DNA of 57,106 nucleotides from an uncultured Ruminococcus sp. (lineage in GTDB: Bacteria > Bacillota > Clostridia > Oscillospirales > Ruminococcaceae), in the NCBI GenBank assembly GCA_947566125.1, contig CANOIR010000013.1, positions 1 to 57,106 on the forward strand, written 5' to 3'. Below the pieces are notes generated by a model. It did no database searches, had not been told where the DNA came from, and saw only the letters and a list, made by a program, of their open reading frames with translations. The stretch's first letter is position 1. Each line of letters starts with the position of its first letter. Shown piece after piece: positions 16,637-26,691 of this stretch. Position numbers and translations under genes: made by a program.

Positions 16637-16914
16637 AAAGATGTACGATTTATGATTCACTTAAAATTACGCCTTTCGAGGACCATGACGAAGAAAAAAA
16701 CTGGCAGGGAAAAGCTGCTGAATTATTAAAAGTTTTAATTTCGTCCAGACTTACACGAAGACAAAAGCAAGTAATTGTGCTATACTATTATAAAGGCATG
16801 AAACAGCGTGATATTGCAAAAAAGCTTAACATTTCAGAATCCGCCGTTTCTCATACAAAAACAACAGCTTTAAAAAGAATCAAATTTTATATGGAATTTT
16901 TAAGAGGTAAATAA
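16633..16914 (+). CDS. Sigma-70 region 4-like helix-turn-helix protein
   Basis: A 93-residue protein whose second half (residues about 40-90) is a sigma-70 region 4 / LuxR-like helix-turn-helix: LTRRQKQVIVLYYYKGMKQR followed by DIAKKLNISESAVSHTKTTA. It has no region 2, so it cannot be a complete sigma factor; it probably binds DNA as a regulator, like phage ArpU/RinA-type activators. The start is the ATG that overlaps the upstream stop codon, with AGGAG 8 bases before it. It could be the protein that recognises the ACTCA/TGAGT palindromes of its own promoter, but that is a guess. Confidence 0.8.
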   Translation: MKRCTIYDSLKITPFEDHDEEKNWQGKAAELLKVLISSRLTRRQKQVIVLYYYKGMKQRDIAKKLNISESAVSHTKTTALKRIKFYMEFLRGK

Positions 16915-16916
16915 TT

Positions 16917-18284
16917 ATGAAAACACCTATATATGACTTTTTAAAAGAATACTCAAAGAAAGACCCGCTAAGAATGCATATGCCCGGTCATAAAGGGTAT
17001 GCACCTGAAAATATTTTGGATAATAATAATCTTGCTGCTCTATATTCGCTTGATATTACAGAAATTCATGGAGCAGACAGTTTGTTTGAAGCCGATGGCA
17101 TTATTAAAAAAAGTGAAGAAAATGCGGCAAGGTTCTATAACTCTGCTGAAACAGTATATTCATGCGGTGGCTCTACGCTCTGCATACAGGCAATGCTCTG
17201 TCTTATGAAACAGGAAAATAGATGTGTAATTGCAGGACGAACTGTACATAAAGCTTTTTTAAATGCCTGCATACTTCTTGATCTTAATATCACATGGGTT
17301 TACCCTAAAGAAGAAAACGGTATTCTTTCAGGGAGATATGATATTGCCGACTTTGAAAAAGCTTTGACAGATACAGATGGCAAGCCCTGCTGTGTTTATA
17401 TTACTTCTCCGGATTATATGGGAAATATAGCTGATATTAAATCTCTGTCTGAAATAAGCCATAAGTACAACGCACCTCTTCTTGTGGACAATGCACACGG
17501 TGCACACCTTGCATTTACGCCGGATAATCTTCACCCAATGACACTAGGTGCTGATTTGTGCTGTGATTCTGCTCATAAAATGCTGCCATGCATTACCGGC
17601 TGTGCATATCTTCATACATCAAATGAAAAATATAAAGGCAGACTAAAAAGTGCTATGAATATGTTCGGTTCAACAAGTCCGTCATATCTTATGCTTATGT
17701 CACTTGACCTTTGCAATAGATTCCTTGCAGAAAATGCACGGGAAAACATTGCGGAAATTTATAAAGCAACTATAAATATGAAAAAGCGACTGTCTGAAAA
17801 ATATAATTATATATTCGGCAGTGGACATGAGATTTTACATATTGTTATTGATACGGCAAAAATGGAAATTAGCGGAAACGAACTCGCAGAAAAACTTGAA
17901 AGCTTAGACTGCTATCCAGAATACTCCGGAAATGATGCTGTTATCTTATTGCTATCCGCTTCTCAAAAAGTGGAAGATATTTTAGATTTGGAAAAGATTC
18001 TGGAAAAATGTATGTCTATCAAAAAAGTAAAGCAAACACAAATAAATCCGCCATCGTTTCCAAGGCCCGATGCGGTCATGGATATACGCAGTGCAGCTCT
18101 ATGCTCAATTGAAATTATAAAAGTTGAAAATTCCATCGGCAGAATATGTGCGGATGTAAAAGTTCCTTGTCCGCCGGCAATACCAATTGTAATAAGCGGT
18201 GAACTGATAGACAAAAAAGCAGTAGACACAATGAAATTTTATGGCATAAAAGAAGTGGCTGTTGTATCAGAACAAATATTTTAA
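16917..18284 (+). CDS. Orn/Lys/Arg decarboxylase-family PLP enzyme
   Basis: A 455-residue fold-type I PLP enzyme of the short decarboxylase class (YaaO/SpeA-like). The N-terminal MHMPGHKG is the family signature. GADSLFEADGIIKKSEENAA, VYITSPDYMGN, LVDNAHGAH and the Schiff-base lysine in CDSAHKMLPC are all present. The C-terminal 70 residues match the decarboxylase C-domain. It lacks the extra wing domain of the large inducible enzymes. The substrate (arginine, lysine or ornithine) cannot be told from sequence. It follows the helix-turn-helix gene by 2 bases in the same operon, so the operator at 16177-16225 should control it; a polyamine role is inference. Confidence 0.88.
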   Translation: MKTPIYDFLKEYSKKDPLRMHMPGHKGYAPENILDNNNLAALYSLDITEIHGADSLFEADGIIKKSEENAARFYNSAETVYSCGGSTLCIQAMLCLMKQENRCVIAGRTVHKAFLNACILLDLNITWVYPKEENGILSGRYDIADFEKALTDTDGKPCCVYITSPDYMGNIADIKSLSEISHKYNAPLLVDNAHGAHLAFTPDNLHPMTLGADLCCDSAHKMLPCITGCAYLHTSNEKYKGRLKSAMNMFGSTSPSYLMLMSLDLCNRFLAENARENIAEIYKATINMKKRLSEKYNYIFGSGHEILHIVIDTAKMEISGNELAEKLESLDCYPEYSGNDAVILLLSASQKVEDILDLEKILEKCMSIKKVKQTQINPPSFPRPDAVMDIRSAALCSIEIIKVENSIGRICADVKVPCPPAIPIVISGELIDKKAVDTMKFYGIKEVAVVSEQIF

Positions 18285-18332
18285 CTTGATTCACTTTGAA
18301 CCGGTAAAATAAATCTTTTGTCTGCGAAAAGC

Positions 18333-18361
18333 TTGACACCTTGCTGCTACTTTGATATAAT
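18333..18361 (+). promoter_or_regulatory. Consensus promoter of the exopolysaccharide operon
   Basis: TTGACA (18333-18338), 17 bases, TATAAT (18356-18361); perfect hexamers. Transcription would start near 18368. Confidence 0.92.
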
Positions 18362-18402
18362 ATTTTATATATAAATTGATAACAAGGCTGGTAGATATTA
18401 TT

Positions 18403-19803
18403 ATGCCAAAACATATAGAAAAAAATAATGACTCATTTAAAAGGCTCTTTTCAATTATAACTGCCGCTGCCATGATAATGCTTTTTGCAGGAGCATTCAG
18501 CATAGTTTGGTACAGCTGTTACAGCGATGAAATTATGCTGCCATTTTATAGAAGAGGAAACTGGGTAATAATAGCCATATATGTCGTGTTAATGCTGCTT
18601 TTTAGCAATGTTTTTGGTGGACTCAAAACAGGCTATCTTAGAAGGACAGATACATTCTATTCACAGTCCCTTTCAATGTTCTGCGTAAACACAGTGGCTT
18701 ATTTTCAGATAAGCCTTATTGAAAGACACTTTTCACAGCTTGTGCCAATGCTTTTGCTTACATTGATAGATATTGCCATTTTGCCTGTTTGGATAATTGT
18801 TACAAATAAGCTTTACTTCTCGCTCTTTCCGCCACGAAAACTTGTTATAATATATGGTGAAAGAGCTGCGGCTGAACTCGTTAAAAAAATGAGCCGCAGA
18901 GTCGATAAATATATGATATGTGAATCTGTCAGTGCTGACCATTCATTAAAAGATATGCAGACCGCAATTGATAAATATGAAGGCGTTATTTTGTGCGATA
19001 TGCCCGGACAGCTAAGAAACGATATATTGAAATATTGCTTTGAAAAGAAGATCCGTGTGTATGTTGCACCCAAAATTTCAGATATTATAATAAGAGGTGC
19101 TGAAGATATAAGACTTTTTGATACACCTCTGCTTCTTTGCAGAAACAGCGGTCTTACTCTTGAACAGCGTTTTGTAAAAAGATTGTTTGATCTTTTATTT
19201 TCAATTATCGTGGGCATAATATTCCTGCCGATAAGTATTATTATCGCCCTGCTCATAAAGCTTGAAGACGGCGGCAGTGTACTTTATAAACAAAAACGAC
19301 TTACTCTTGATGACAGAATATTTTATGTTTACAAATTCAGAAGCATGATACCAAACGCTGAACTGCATGGTGCTCAACTTGCAACAGATAATGACAACAG
19401 AATAACAAAAGTAGGCAGGATTCTTCGTAAATTCCGACTGGATGAAATTCCGCAGATTCTTAATATTCTAAAAGGCGATATGTCTGTTGTAGGACCACGA
19501 CCGGAACGACCGGAACTTGCACATAAATATGAAAAGTATATACCTGAATTTGATTTCAGGCTTCGTGTAAAGGCAGGACTTACTGGCTATGCTCAGGTAA
19601 CCGGACTTTATGATACATCTCCATATGATAAACTAAAAATGGATATGATGTATATAGAACAGTATTCCCTACTGCTTGACCTGAGAATAATTATGATGAC
19701 AATAAAAACCATGATCTTCCCTGGTGAAAGCAATGAAGAAACTAAACGTCACGAACAACAGGAAGCCGATAATAAACTCAAACATAATGATACAGACAAG
19801 TGA
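18403..19803 (+). CDS. Exopolysaccharide sugar-phosphate transferase (WcaJ/EpsE-like)
   Basis: About 466 residues from the ATG at 18403. The frame opens at a TTG at 18376, but the promoter predicts a transcript starting near 18368, leaving no room for a ribosome site there. Four membrane helices fill the first third, then a CoA-binding-like Rossmann segment (KLVIIYGERAAAELVKK), one more helix, and the C-terminal bacterial sugar transferase domain: KRLFDLLFSI, YKQKR, YKFRSM, FRLDEIPQILNILKGDMSVV and GPRPERPEL. It moves a sugar-1-phosphate from a nucleotide sugar to undecaprenyl phosphate, the priming step of repeat-unit assembly on the inner face of the membrane. First gene of the cluster. Confidence 0.93.
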   Translation: MPKHIEKNNDSFKRLFSIITAAAMIMLFAGAFSIVWYSCYSDEIMLPFYRRGNWVIIAIYVVLMLLFSNVFGGLKTGYLRRTDTFYSQSLSMFCVNTVAYFQISLIERHFSQLVPMLLLTLIDIAILPVWIIVTNKLYFSLFPPRKLVIIYGERAAAELVKKMSRRVDKYMICESVSADHSLKDMQTAIDKYEGVILCDMPGQLRNDILKYCFEKKIRVYVAPKISDIIIRGAEDIRLFDTPLLLCRNSGLTLEQRFVKRLFDLLFSIIVGIIFLPISIIIALLIKLEDGGSVLYKQKRLTLDDRIFYVYKFRSMIPNAELHGAQLATDNDNRITKVGRILRKFRLDEIPQILNILKGDMSVVGPRPERPELAHKYEKYIPEFDFRLRVKAGLTGYAQVTGLYDTSPYDKLKMDMMYIEQYSLLLDLRIIMMTIKTMIFPGESNEETKRHEQQEADNKLKHNDTDK

Positions 19804-19810
19804 GGTTAAT

Positions 19811-20890
19811 ATGAAAATTACAGCAGTTATCATGGCAGGCGGAAAAGGTGAAAGATTCTGGCCTAAGAGTAGAACACATCTTCCTAAGCAGTTTCTTTCT
19901 CTTACAGCAGACAAGGAAACTATGATTCAGAAAACAGTGGCAAGACTTAAAAGCATCACAAAACCTGAAGATATTTTTATTGTGACTAATAAAATGTATG
20001 AAGAACTCACACACGAACAACTGCCGCAGATTCCAAAGGAAAATATTATTTTAGAACCTTGCGGAAGAAATACTGCTCCATGTATCGCACTGGCGGCAGC
20101 AGTCATTGAAAAAAAATATGGTGAAGAAACAGTAATGCTTGTGCTGCCTTCCGACCATCTTATACGCTATGAAGAAATGTATACCGATACACTTCGTCAG
20201 GCAATTTCAGTTGCAGAATCAGGACAAAGACTTGTTACTATCGGCATCACTCCAACATATCCTGAAACAGGATACGGTTATATCCAATTTGAACGTGACA
20301 CTACTCTTGGTATGAGAGGTGTTTATCAGGTAAACAGATTTGTAGAAAAACCTGATATAGATACTGCCAAAAGTTATCTTTCATCAAGAAAATATCTATG
20401 GAACAGCGGAATGTTTGTCTGGAAAACAAGTACTATTCTTATGAATATGGAAGAATTCATGCCAAAGGTTTACAGCGGTGCTTTGGAAATTGCCGGTAAA
20501 TTTGGTTCTGATGAATTTGAGAGTACTCTAAATGAAAATTACGAAAAACTTCCAAGCGAATCGGTCGATTTCGGTATTATGGAAAAGGCTGAAGAAATTT
20601 ACACCATTCCGGGCAGCTTTGGCTGGGACGATGTTGGAAACTGGCTTGCAGTTGAAAGAATAAACTCTACAAATGAACTTGGCAACTATGTAGAAGGCGA
20701 TGTTATAACAATAGGCACCAAGCACTGCACCATATGCGGCGGAAAACGTCTTGTGGCAGCAGTCGGTGTTGAAAATATAATTGTCGTAGATACAGACGAC
20801 GCTATTTTGATATGTGAAAAGAACAGCACGCAAGATGTTAAAAAGGTTATAGAAAACCTGAAAATATGCAACCGTGCGACATTGCTTTGA
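19811..20890 (+). CDS. manC: Mannose-1-phosphate guanylyltransferase
   Basis: The enzyme joins mannose-1-phosphate and GTP to give GDP-mannose. About 359 residues from the ATG at 19811, whose GAGG site overlaps the upstream stop codon; the frame extends upstream inside the previous gene and is not used. The nucleotidyltransferase signature GGKGERFWPKSRTHLPKQF opens the protein; LPSDHLI, RFVEKPD and LWNSGMFVW follow. It is the short form without a phosphomannose isomerase domain. It supplies Gmd, encoded next. Confidence 0.94.
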   Translation: MKITAVIMAGGKGERFWPKSRTHLPKQFLSLTADKETMIQKTVARLKSITKPEDIFIVTNKMYEELTHEQLPQIPKENIILEPCGRNTAPCIALAAAVIEKKYGEETVMLVLPSDHLIRYEEMYTDTLRQAISVAESGQRLVTIGITPTYPETGYGYIQFERDTTLGMRGVYQVNRFVEKPDIDTAKSYLSSRKYLWNSGMFVWKTSTILMNMEEFMPKVYSGALEIAGKFGSDEFESTLNENYEKLPSESVDFGIMEKAEEIYTIPGSFGWDDVGNWLAVERINSTNELGNYVEGDVITIGTKHCTICGGKRLVAAVGVENIIVVDTDDAILICEKNSTQDVKKVIENLKICNRATLL

Positions 20891-20996
20891 TAAAGCATCA
20901 AAACAAATTTGAAAAATCGCTGAATTAAAAATCTTTTATTGATATAGATAATATTATATATAAAATTATAGATAAGATTGATTTTCTCATAAATGA

Positions 20997-22031
<1,035 letters not shown>

Positions 22032-22054
22032 TCTAGAGTTTCTTGGAGAAAAAT

Positions 22055-23206
22055 ATGAAAATCGCATTTGATGCACTGCCTCTTATAAGTGAGAGAATGA
22101 CCGGTATAGGTTACTGTCAGGCAGGGCAAATACAAGCTCTCATGGCACTTCATCCGGAAGAACAATATATTATGCAATTCTTCGCCACAGGTGACGGCGG
22201 TGAAAAACGAAAACGACTTACTCGCTATGAGGAGGCTCGTGCAGAAATTCGTCAGGGCAAATGCTCAGGCTATCTCTACAGGCTTTTGTCAAACTTCCTG
22301 CCGATACCATATAATAAATTTTTTGGAAATGATGCCGATATAACACATTTCTTTAATTATATAGTACCGCCTAAAGTAAGCGGAAAAACAATTGTTACCG
22401 TTCATGATATGGTTTATAAAGCATTCCCTGAAACTGTCAGAGGACGTACAAGGTATATGCTGGAAACAGGACTTAAACGTTCTATGAAAAGAGCAGATCT
22501 TATAGTTACTGATTCACAGTTTTCAAAGTCAGAAATATTAAAATATTTTCCACAGTGCGAAGAAAAGCTTAGAGTTGTCCCATGCGGTGTGGACAGAACA
22601 AGATTTCATCCTGTAGACAATCCCGTAAGAATAGAAGAAACAACTAAATCCCTGGGAATAGACAGAGAATATTTTCTGTATCTCGGCACACTTGAACCAC
22701 GAAAGAATCTTCGCCGACTTGCTGTAGCATATAATGAATTTCGCAAAGGCAAGGCTGAATATCCGTGCCTTGTACTTGCAGGCGGAAAAGGCTGGCTAAA
22801 TGAAGACCTGATGAAAACAATAAAAGATCTTGACCTTGAATCTGATATAAAAATTGTTTCATATGTGCCGGAAGAACATATATGTACTTTGATGTCAGGA
22901 GCTTTGGCGTTCGTTTTCCCATCTATATACGAAGGATTCGGTATGCCGCCTCTGGAAGCTATGGCGTGCGGTGTTCCTGTACTTACTACACACACAGCAT
23001 CTTTGCCGGAGGTTGTTGGCGACTCTGCTCTAATATGCGATCCATATAATATTGAACAGATATGTGATTGTCTGGAAAAACTTTATCGTGAATCAAATCT
23101 TAGACGTGACCTGTCCGCTGCATCTCTTAAACGTGCAAGAATGTTCTCTTGGGAAAATGCGGCTGCCATTCTTTATGATGTGTATAAGGAGGCTCTAGGT
23201 GGCTGA
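22055..23206 (+). CDS. GT4-family glycosyltransferase
   Basis: About 383 residues with a GT-B fold. The start is the ATG at 22055, 6 bases after GGAG; a TTG four codons earlier overlaps that site. The N-terminal half includes TVHDMVYKAFPETV and the linker VVPCGVDRTRFHP; the C-terminal donor domain has FLYLGTLEPRKNLRRL and the EX7E-type motif in YEGFGMPPLEAMACG. The closest well-known group is the mannosyl/rhamnosyl transferases that use GDP-sugars. Given the neighbouring genes, GDP-mannose or GDP-D-rhamnose is the likely donor, by inference. It overlaps the next gene by 8 bases. Confidence 0.9.
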   Translation: MKIAFDALPLISERMTGIGYCQAGQIQALMALHPEEQYIMQFFATGDGGEKRKRLTRYEEARAEIRQGKCSGYLYRLLSNFLPIPYNKFFGNDADITHFFNYIVPPKVSGKTIVTVHDMVYKAFPETVRGRTRYMLETGLKRSMKRADLIVTDSQFSKSEILKYFPQCEEKLRVVPCGVDRTRFHPVDNPVRIEETTKSLGIDREYFLYLGTLEPRKNLRRLAVAYNEFRKGKAEYPCLVLAGGKGWLNEDLMKTIKDLDLESDIKIVSYVPEEHICTLMSGALAFVFPSIYEGFGMPPLEAMACGVPVLTTHTASLPEVVGDSALICDPYNIEQICDCLEKLYRESNLRRDLSAASLKRARMFSWENAAAILYDVYKEALGG

Positions 23207-24338
23207 AAATAAAAAACTGCGTATTTTACAGGTGAATAAGGCATATTATCCTCATATAGGCGGCATAGAAAGCCTGGTAAGAACATATGCACGAGAACTG
23301 TCAAAGCGACCTGATGTTGAAATGCAGGTGCTTGTATGTCAAGAAGGACATGCCAAGACCTCAAGTGAAATAATAGAAGGCGTAAAAGTTACAAGAGCCG
23401 GAAGCATTGGTACATATTTTTCATGTCCGATCTCATTTTCATTTTTTAAGCTTTTTAAAAAAATGTCTAAAAATGCAGATGTAATTCTTTTTCATATGCC
23501 GTTTCCTCTGGGTGACCTTGCTTATCTTTTGTCAGGATTTAAGGGACGTGTTGTTCTTGCATGGCACAGCGATGTTGTTAAGCAAAAAAAACTGCTTACC
23601 TTTTATAAACCTATACTAAAAAAATTTCTCAAACGTGCAGATGCTATTATTACTGCTACTCAGGGACATATTGACAGCTCATTATTTTTACCCGAATTTC
23701 GTGAGAAATGTACAGTAATTCCATATGGCATAAACGCAAAGCAATACATAAACTCACCTTTTAAGCCAATACTTACAGAAATGCTGTGTGACAAAAATGC
23801 TGTAAAGGTTCTGTTCACCGGTCGTCTTGTGTATTACAAAGGCGTTGATGTACTTCTTAAAAGCTTTGAAAAAGTAAGTGGCTGTGAGCTTTTTATAGTA
23901 GGCAGCGGCACACTTGAAAAAGAACTGCGTGAAACAGCAAAAAACATGACTCAAAAGATACATTTTCTCGGTGTGCTTTCCGATGAAGATATAAAGTCCG
24001 CTTTCAGAGATTGTGATATATTTGTTCTGCCTTCCGTTGCCAACAGCGAGGCTTTTGGAATAGTACAACTTGAAGCAATGGTTTATGGCAAGCCTGTTAT
24101 AAATACATCTCTTCCTACCGGCGTTCCATTCGTAAGTATTCATGAAGAAACCGGTATTACAGTTTCACCTAAAGACCCGGACGCACTGGCTGAAGCAATA
24201 AATACACTTGCTGAAAATAAGCCTTTACGTAAAAAATATGGTGCTGGTGCAAAGGAACGTATAAGGCAAACATTTCTTGAAGACAGTGTTTTAAACCGTA
24301 TATATGATGTTTTAAATTCAAATCAAAATTCAAATTAA
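23199..24338 (+). CDS. GT4-family glycosyltransferase
   Basis: A 379-residue GT-B enzyme starting at a GTG that overlaps the preceding gene by 8 bases, with GGAGG 7 bases before it. N-terminal acceptor domain: YYPHIGGIESLVRTYARELS; WHSDVVKQK; IPYGINAKQY. C-terminal donor domain: VKVLFTGRLVYYKGVDVLL, and the EX7E motif in NSEAFGIVQLEAM. It is paired with the previous gene and probably adds a second residue to the repeat unit on the cytoplasmic face. The sugar specificity cannot be read from the sequence. Confidence 0.9.
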   Translation: MAENKKLRILQVNKAYYPHIGGIESLVRTYARELSKRPDVEMQVLVCQEGHAKTSSEIIEGVKVTRAGSIGTYFSCPISFSFFKLFKKMSKNADVILFHMPFPLGDLAYLLSGFKGRVVLAWHSDVVKQKKLLTFYKPILKKFLKRADAIITATQGHIDSSLFLPEFREKCTVIPYGINAKQYINSPFKPILTEMLCDKNAVKVLFTGRLVYYKGVDVLLKSFEKVSGCELFIVGSGTLEKELRETAKNMTQKIHFLGVLSDEDIKSAFRDCDIFVLPSVANSEAFGIVQLEAMVYGKPVINTSLPTGVPFVSIHEETGITVSPKDPDALAEAINTLAENKPLRKKYGAGAKERIRQTFLEDSVLNRIYDVLNSNQNSN

Positions 24339-24406
24339 AATAAATTCTGAAGAGCTTTGGCTCATGTCTGTTTCAAAGCTATTTTTTAGAAAGGTGGTAG
24401 AGTATT

Positions 24407-25369
24407 TTGGAAAACAAAAATGCAGAAAGAACACTGATAATAGGTGCAGCTGGCTTTGTAGGCGGTTATCTGGCAAGGCATCTTAAAAATGACCTGCATA
24501 GAAAAACTTTTCTTACAAAGCTGCCAAATGAAAAAATAAATATTGAAGGTTTTTCCGTCTATGACCTTGATATATTAAATCAGGATCAGATACGTTCTAT
24601 TCTAAACACACTTCACCCTGATGAAATATATCATCTTGCAGCTCAGAGTTCTGTTTCATTTTCATGGAATGACCCAAAACTTACTGCAAAGGTAAATATA
24701 ACAGGCTGTCTAAATCTCTTGGAATCTGTAAGAAGTATACCTGGATATTCACCAAAAATAATCCTCATAGGTTCAGGTGAAGAATATGGCAGACTGCCGG
24801 AAGGTGTTTCTCTGGTATCAGAAGAAACTCCTATTAAGCCATGCAATCCATACGCTGTTACAAAAGCTGCACAAAATATGTTTGGCACTCTATATGCCAA
24901 AAGCTATGGTATGCATATAGTTATGGTCAGAGCTTTTAATCATATAGGCAAAGGACAAAGCACACAGTTTGTAGCTGCTGATTTTTGCAGACAGATAGCA
25001 GAGATCATGGCTGGCAAACGTGAAAATGTTATCTACACCGGTAATCTGAGTGCTAAACGTGACTTCACTGATGTACGTGACGTAGTAAGAGCCTACAGCC
25101 TATTGGCTCGGTACGGCAATGACGGCGAAACTTATAATGTAGGCAGCGGAAAAAGCATTGAAATAAAAACTCTGCTTCAAAAGATTATATCACAAAGCGG
25201 AGAAAACATAAGAATAGAAACAGACCCTAATAAACTCAGACCTATAGATATACCGGAAATACGTGCAGATATATCTAAACTTAAGAAAGATACCGGCTGG
25301 CAGCCTAATATACCAATTTCTCAAACACTTAAGGAAATGCTGGAATATGAAATAAGCAAAATAGAATGA
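24407..25369 (+). CDS. rmd: GDP-6-deoxy-D-mannose reductase (Rmd-like)
   Basis: A 320-residue extended short-chain dehydrogenase. The TTG start has AAAGGTGGT 8 bases upstream. Rossmann motif GAAGFVGGYLARHL; YxxxK in NPYAVTKAAQNM. LAAQSSVSFSW, GSGEEYGRLP, RAFNHIGKGQ, FVAADFCRQIAEI, KRDFTDVRDVVRAYSLL and YNVGSGKSIEI follow the pattern of GDP-4-keto-6-deoxy-D-mannose reductases, which give GDP-D-rhamnose. It lacks the features of GDP-L-fucose synthase (WcaG). Together with ManC and Gmd it completes a GDP-D-rhamnose pathway. It closes the exopolysaccharide operon as seen here. Confidence 0.85.
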   Translation: MENKNAERTLIIGAAGFVGGYLARHLKNDLHRKTFLTKLPNEKINIEGFSVYDLDILNQDQIRSILNTLHPDEIYHLAAQSSVSFSWNDPKLTAKVNITGCLNLLESVRSIPGYSPKIILIGSGEEYGRLPEGVSLVSEETPIKPCNPYAVTKAAQNMFGTLYAKSYGMHIVMVRAFNHIGKGQSTQFVAADFCRQIAEIMAGKRENVIYTGNLSAKRDFTDVRDVVRAYSLLARYGNDGETYNVGSGKSIEIKTLLQKIISQSGENIRIETDPNKLRPIDIPEIRADISKLKKDTGWQPNIPISQTLKEMLEYEISKIE

Positions 25370-25402
25370 AAATAAATTCTATTTTAATAAATTCTATTTT
25401 TT
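25358..25402 (+). terminator. Possible terminator of the exopolysaccharide operon
   Basis: AAAATAGAAT (25358-25367, overlapping the rmd stop) pairs with ATTCTATTTT (25376-25385). A second copy, ATTCTATTTTTT, at 25391-25402 offers an alternative 3' arm with a T run. The stem is A/T-only, so the call is moderate. Confidence 0.45.
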
Positions 25403-25423
25403 AATTAAAAAGGAGCGGCAAAA

Positions 25424-25900
25424 ATGATTAAAAAAGGCAACGGAAAAAACACATCATCTGATGAGCGTGTTATAATTGAAACATATTCAGAAGAATTGTC
25501 CGGACTTTCAAGCAATCCTTCCATGATACTTGTACATAAATTCGGTCAAAGACAAAACGCATACAACCGCAATATTGAATCACGTATGCAAGCTGTTCAA
25601 TCTGTATGCAAACGATTCCAAAGCGAAATTCATGCCCTTCAAGATGAAAACGATATTCTAAAAGCCAACTTAAAAATAGAAAGAGAAAGAAACAGAGAAC
25701 TCTTTGAATGCATGGCAAGAGAGATAAGAAAAGTTAAGCAGGAAGTAAATACACAGCGTCTTTACAATGATCTAAATGGAAAAAATGTAACACGTTTGAG
25801 CAATATTATAGATGAATATTTGGCGAAAGAAAAGACGGAGGAAGAAAAAGTTGAGGAAGAAAATTCTGCCAATGATGAAAATAAGGTGAAAAACAGCTAA
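25424..25900 (+). CDS. Coiled-coil protein of unknown function
   Basis: A 158-residue soluble protein. AAAGGAG precedes the ATG. The first 50 residues are mixed (MILVHKFGQRQNAYNRNIES), residues about 50-110 form a coiled coil (HALQDENDILKANLKIERER), and the C-terminal 30 residues are very acidic (KTEEEKVEEENSANDEN). No family is recognised. It follows the exopolysaccharide genes and might be transcribed with them if the weak hairpin at 25358-25402 does not stop polymerase; otherwise no separate promoter is evident. Confidence 0.75.
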   Translation: MIKKGNGKNTSSDERVIIETYSEELSGLSSNPSMILVHKFGQRQNAYNRNIESRMQAVQSVCKRFQSEIHALQDENDILKANLKIERERNRELFECMAREIRKVKQEVNTQRLYNDLNGKNVTRLSNIIDEYLAKEKTEEEKVEEENSANDENKVKNS

Positions 25901-25905
25901 AATAA

Positions 25906-25934
25906 TTGACAATTTTTGTGTTTTGTGCTATAAT
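25906..25934 (+). promoter_or_regulatory. Consensus promoter of pspA
   Basis: TTGACA (25906-25911), 17 bases, TATAAT (25929-25934). It is a housekeeping promoter; no ECF-type element was noticed. Confidence 0.92.
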
Positions 25935-25992
25935 AAAATGAGTAGCTTTATAGAATAATAATAATATAAGCAAACTCTAAGGAGGTAAGATC

Positions 25993-26691
25993 ATGGGCAT
26001 TTTTTCAAGAATCGGTGATGTTCTAAAAGCAAATATAAACGACATGATAGATCGTGCGGAAGATCCCGAAAAGATGGTTAAGCAAATTATCCTTGACTTG
26101 CAAAAAGATATTCGTACTTCAACAGAAGCTCTCGGCAAAGCAATGGCAAGCCAGAGAATTGCTGAACGTCAACATGAACAAGCTGTGCGTACTGCCGCAA
26201 ATTGGGAATCCAAGGCAAAGGCTGCACTTTCCGCTGGTGATACCGATATGGCTAAAAAGGCCCTTTCATATAAAGTGAAAGCTGATGCTGATGTTGACTC
26301 TACAGCACAAATGCTTGAAACTATAACTAATCAAACCGAAACTATTCGTGATCAGGTAGAGGCTATGAAAGCTAAACTCGATGAAGCTAAAAGCAGACAA
26401 TCCATGCTTATTGCACGTTCACAAATGGCTAAGACACAGAAAAAACTTGCACAGTCTACTGGCGGACTCGATGCATCAGCCGCTCTTGATAAGTTTAATA
26501 GAATGGAAGAAAAAATCGAAAGACAAGAAGCTGAAGCTGCCGCTTTTGCTGAAATCGCCGGTTCAAACAGCGATATGAAGAGCTTTGAGGATCTTGAAAA
26601 TGATATGAAAGTTGACGCTGAACTTCAAAGGCTTATGGCAGAGATGAACAGCGAACAAACTGATAATACCGCCGAAGGAGGCGTTTTGTAA
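25993..26691 (+). CDS. pspA: PspA/IM30-family membrane-stress protein
   Basis: A 232-residue, almost entirely helical ESCRT-III-like protein. The N-terminal amphipathic helix (MGIFSRIGDVLKANINDMI) binds membranes, DRAEDPEKMVKQIILDLQKD matches the family, and long coiled-coil helices follow to residue about 170. The family maintains inner-membrane integrity under envelope stress. GGAGGT precedes the ATG. The next gene overlaps the stop codon by one base. The likely partners, the SPFH, zinc-ribbon and TPM proteins, are encoded at 8265-11587; in B. subtilis all four share one operon. Confidence 0.93.
   Translation: MGIFSRIGDVLKANINDMIDRAEDPEKMVKQIILDLQKDIRTSTEALGKAMASQRIAERQHEQAVRTAANWESKAKAALSAGDTDMAKKALSYKVKADADVDSTAQMLETITNQTETIRDQVEAMKAKLDEAKSRQSMLIARSQMAKTQKKLAQSTGGLDASAALDKFNRMEEKIERQEAEAAAFAEIAGSNSDMKSFEDLENDMKVDAELQRLMAEMNSEQTDNTAEGGVL

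Noticed and set aside
19724..19810. N-terminal extension of ManC overlapping the sugar transferase gene
   Set aside because: The nucleotidyltransferase domain begins at MKITAVIMAGG (19811), which has its own ribosome site.
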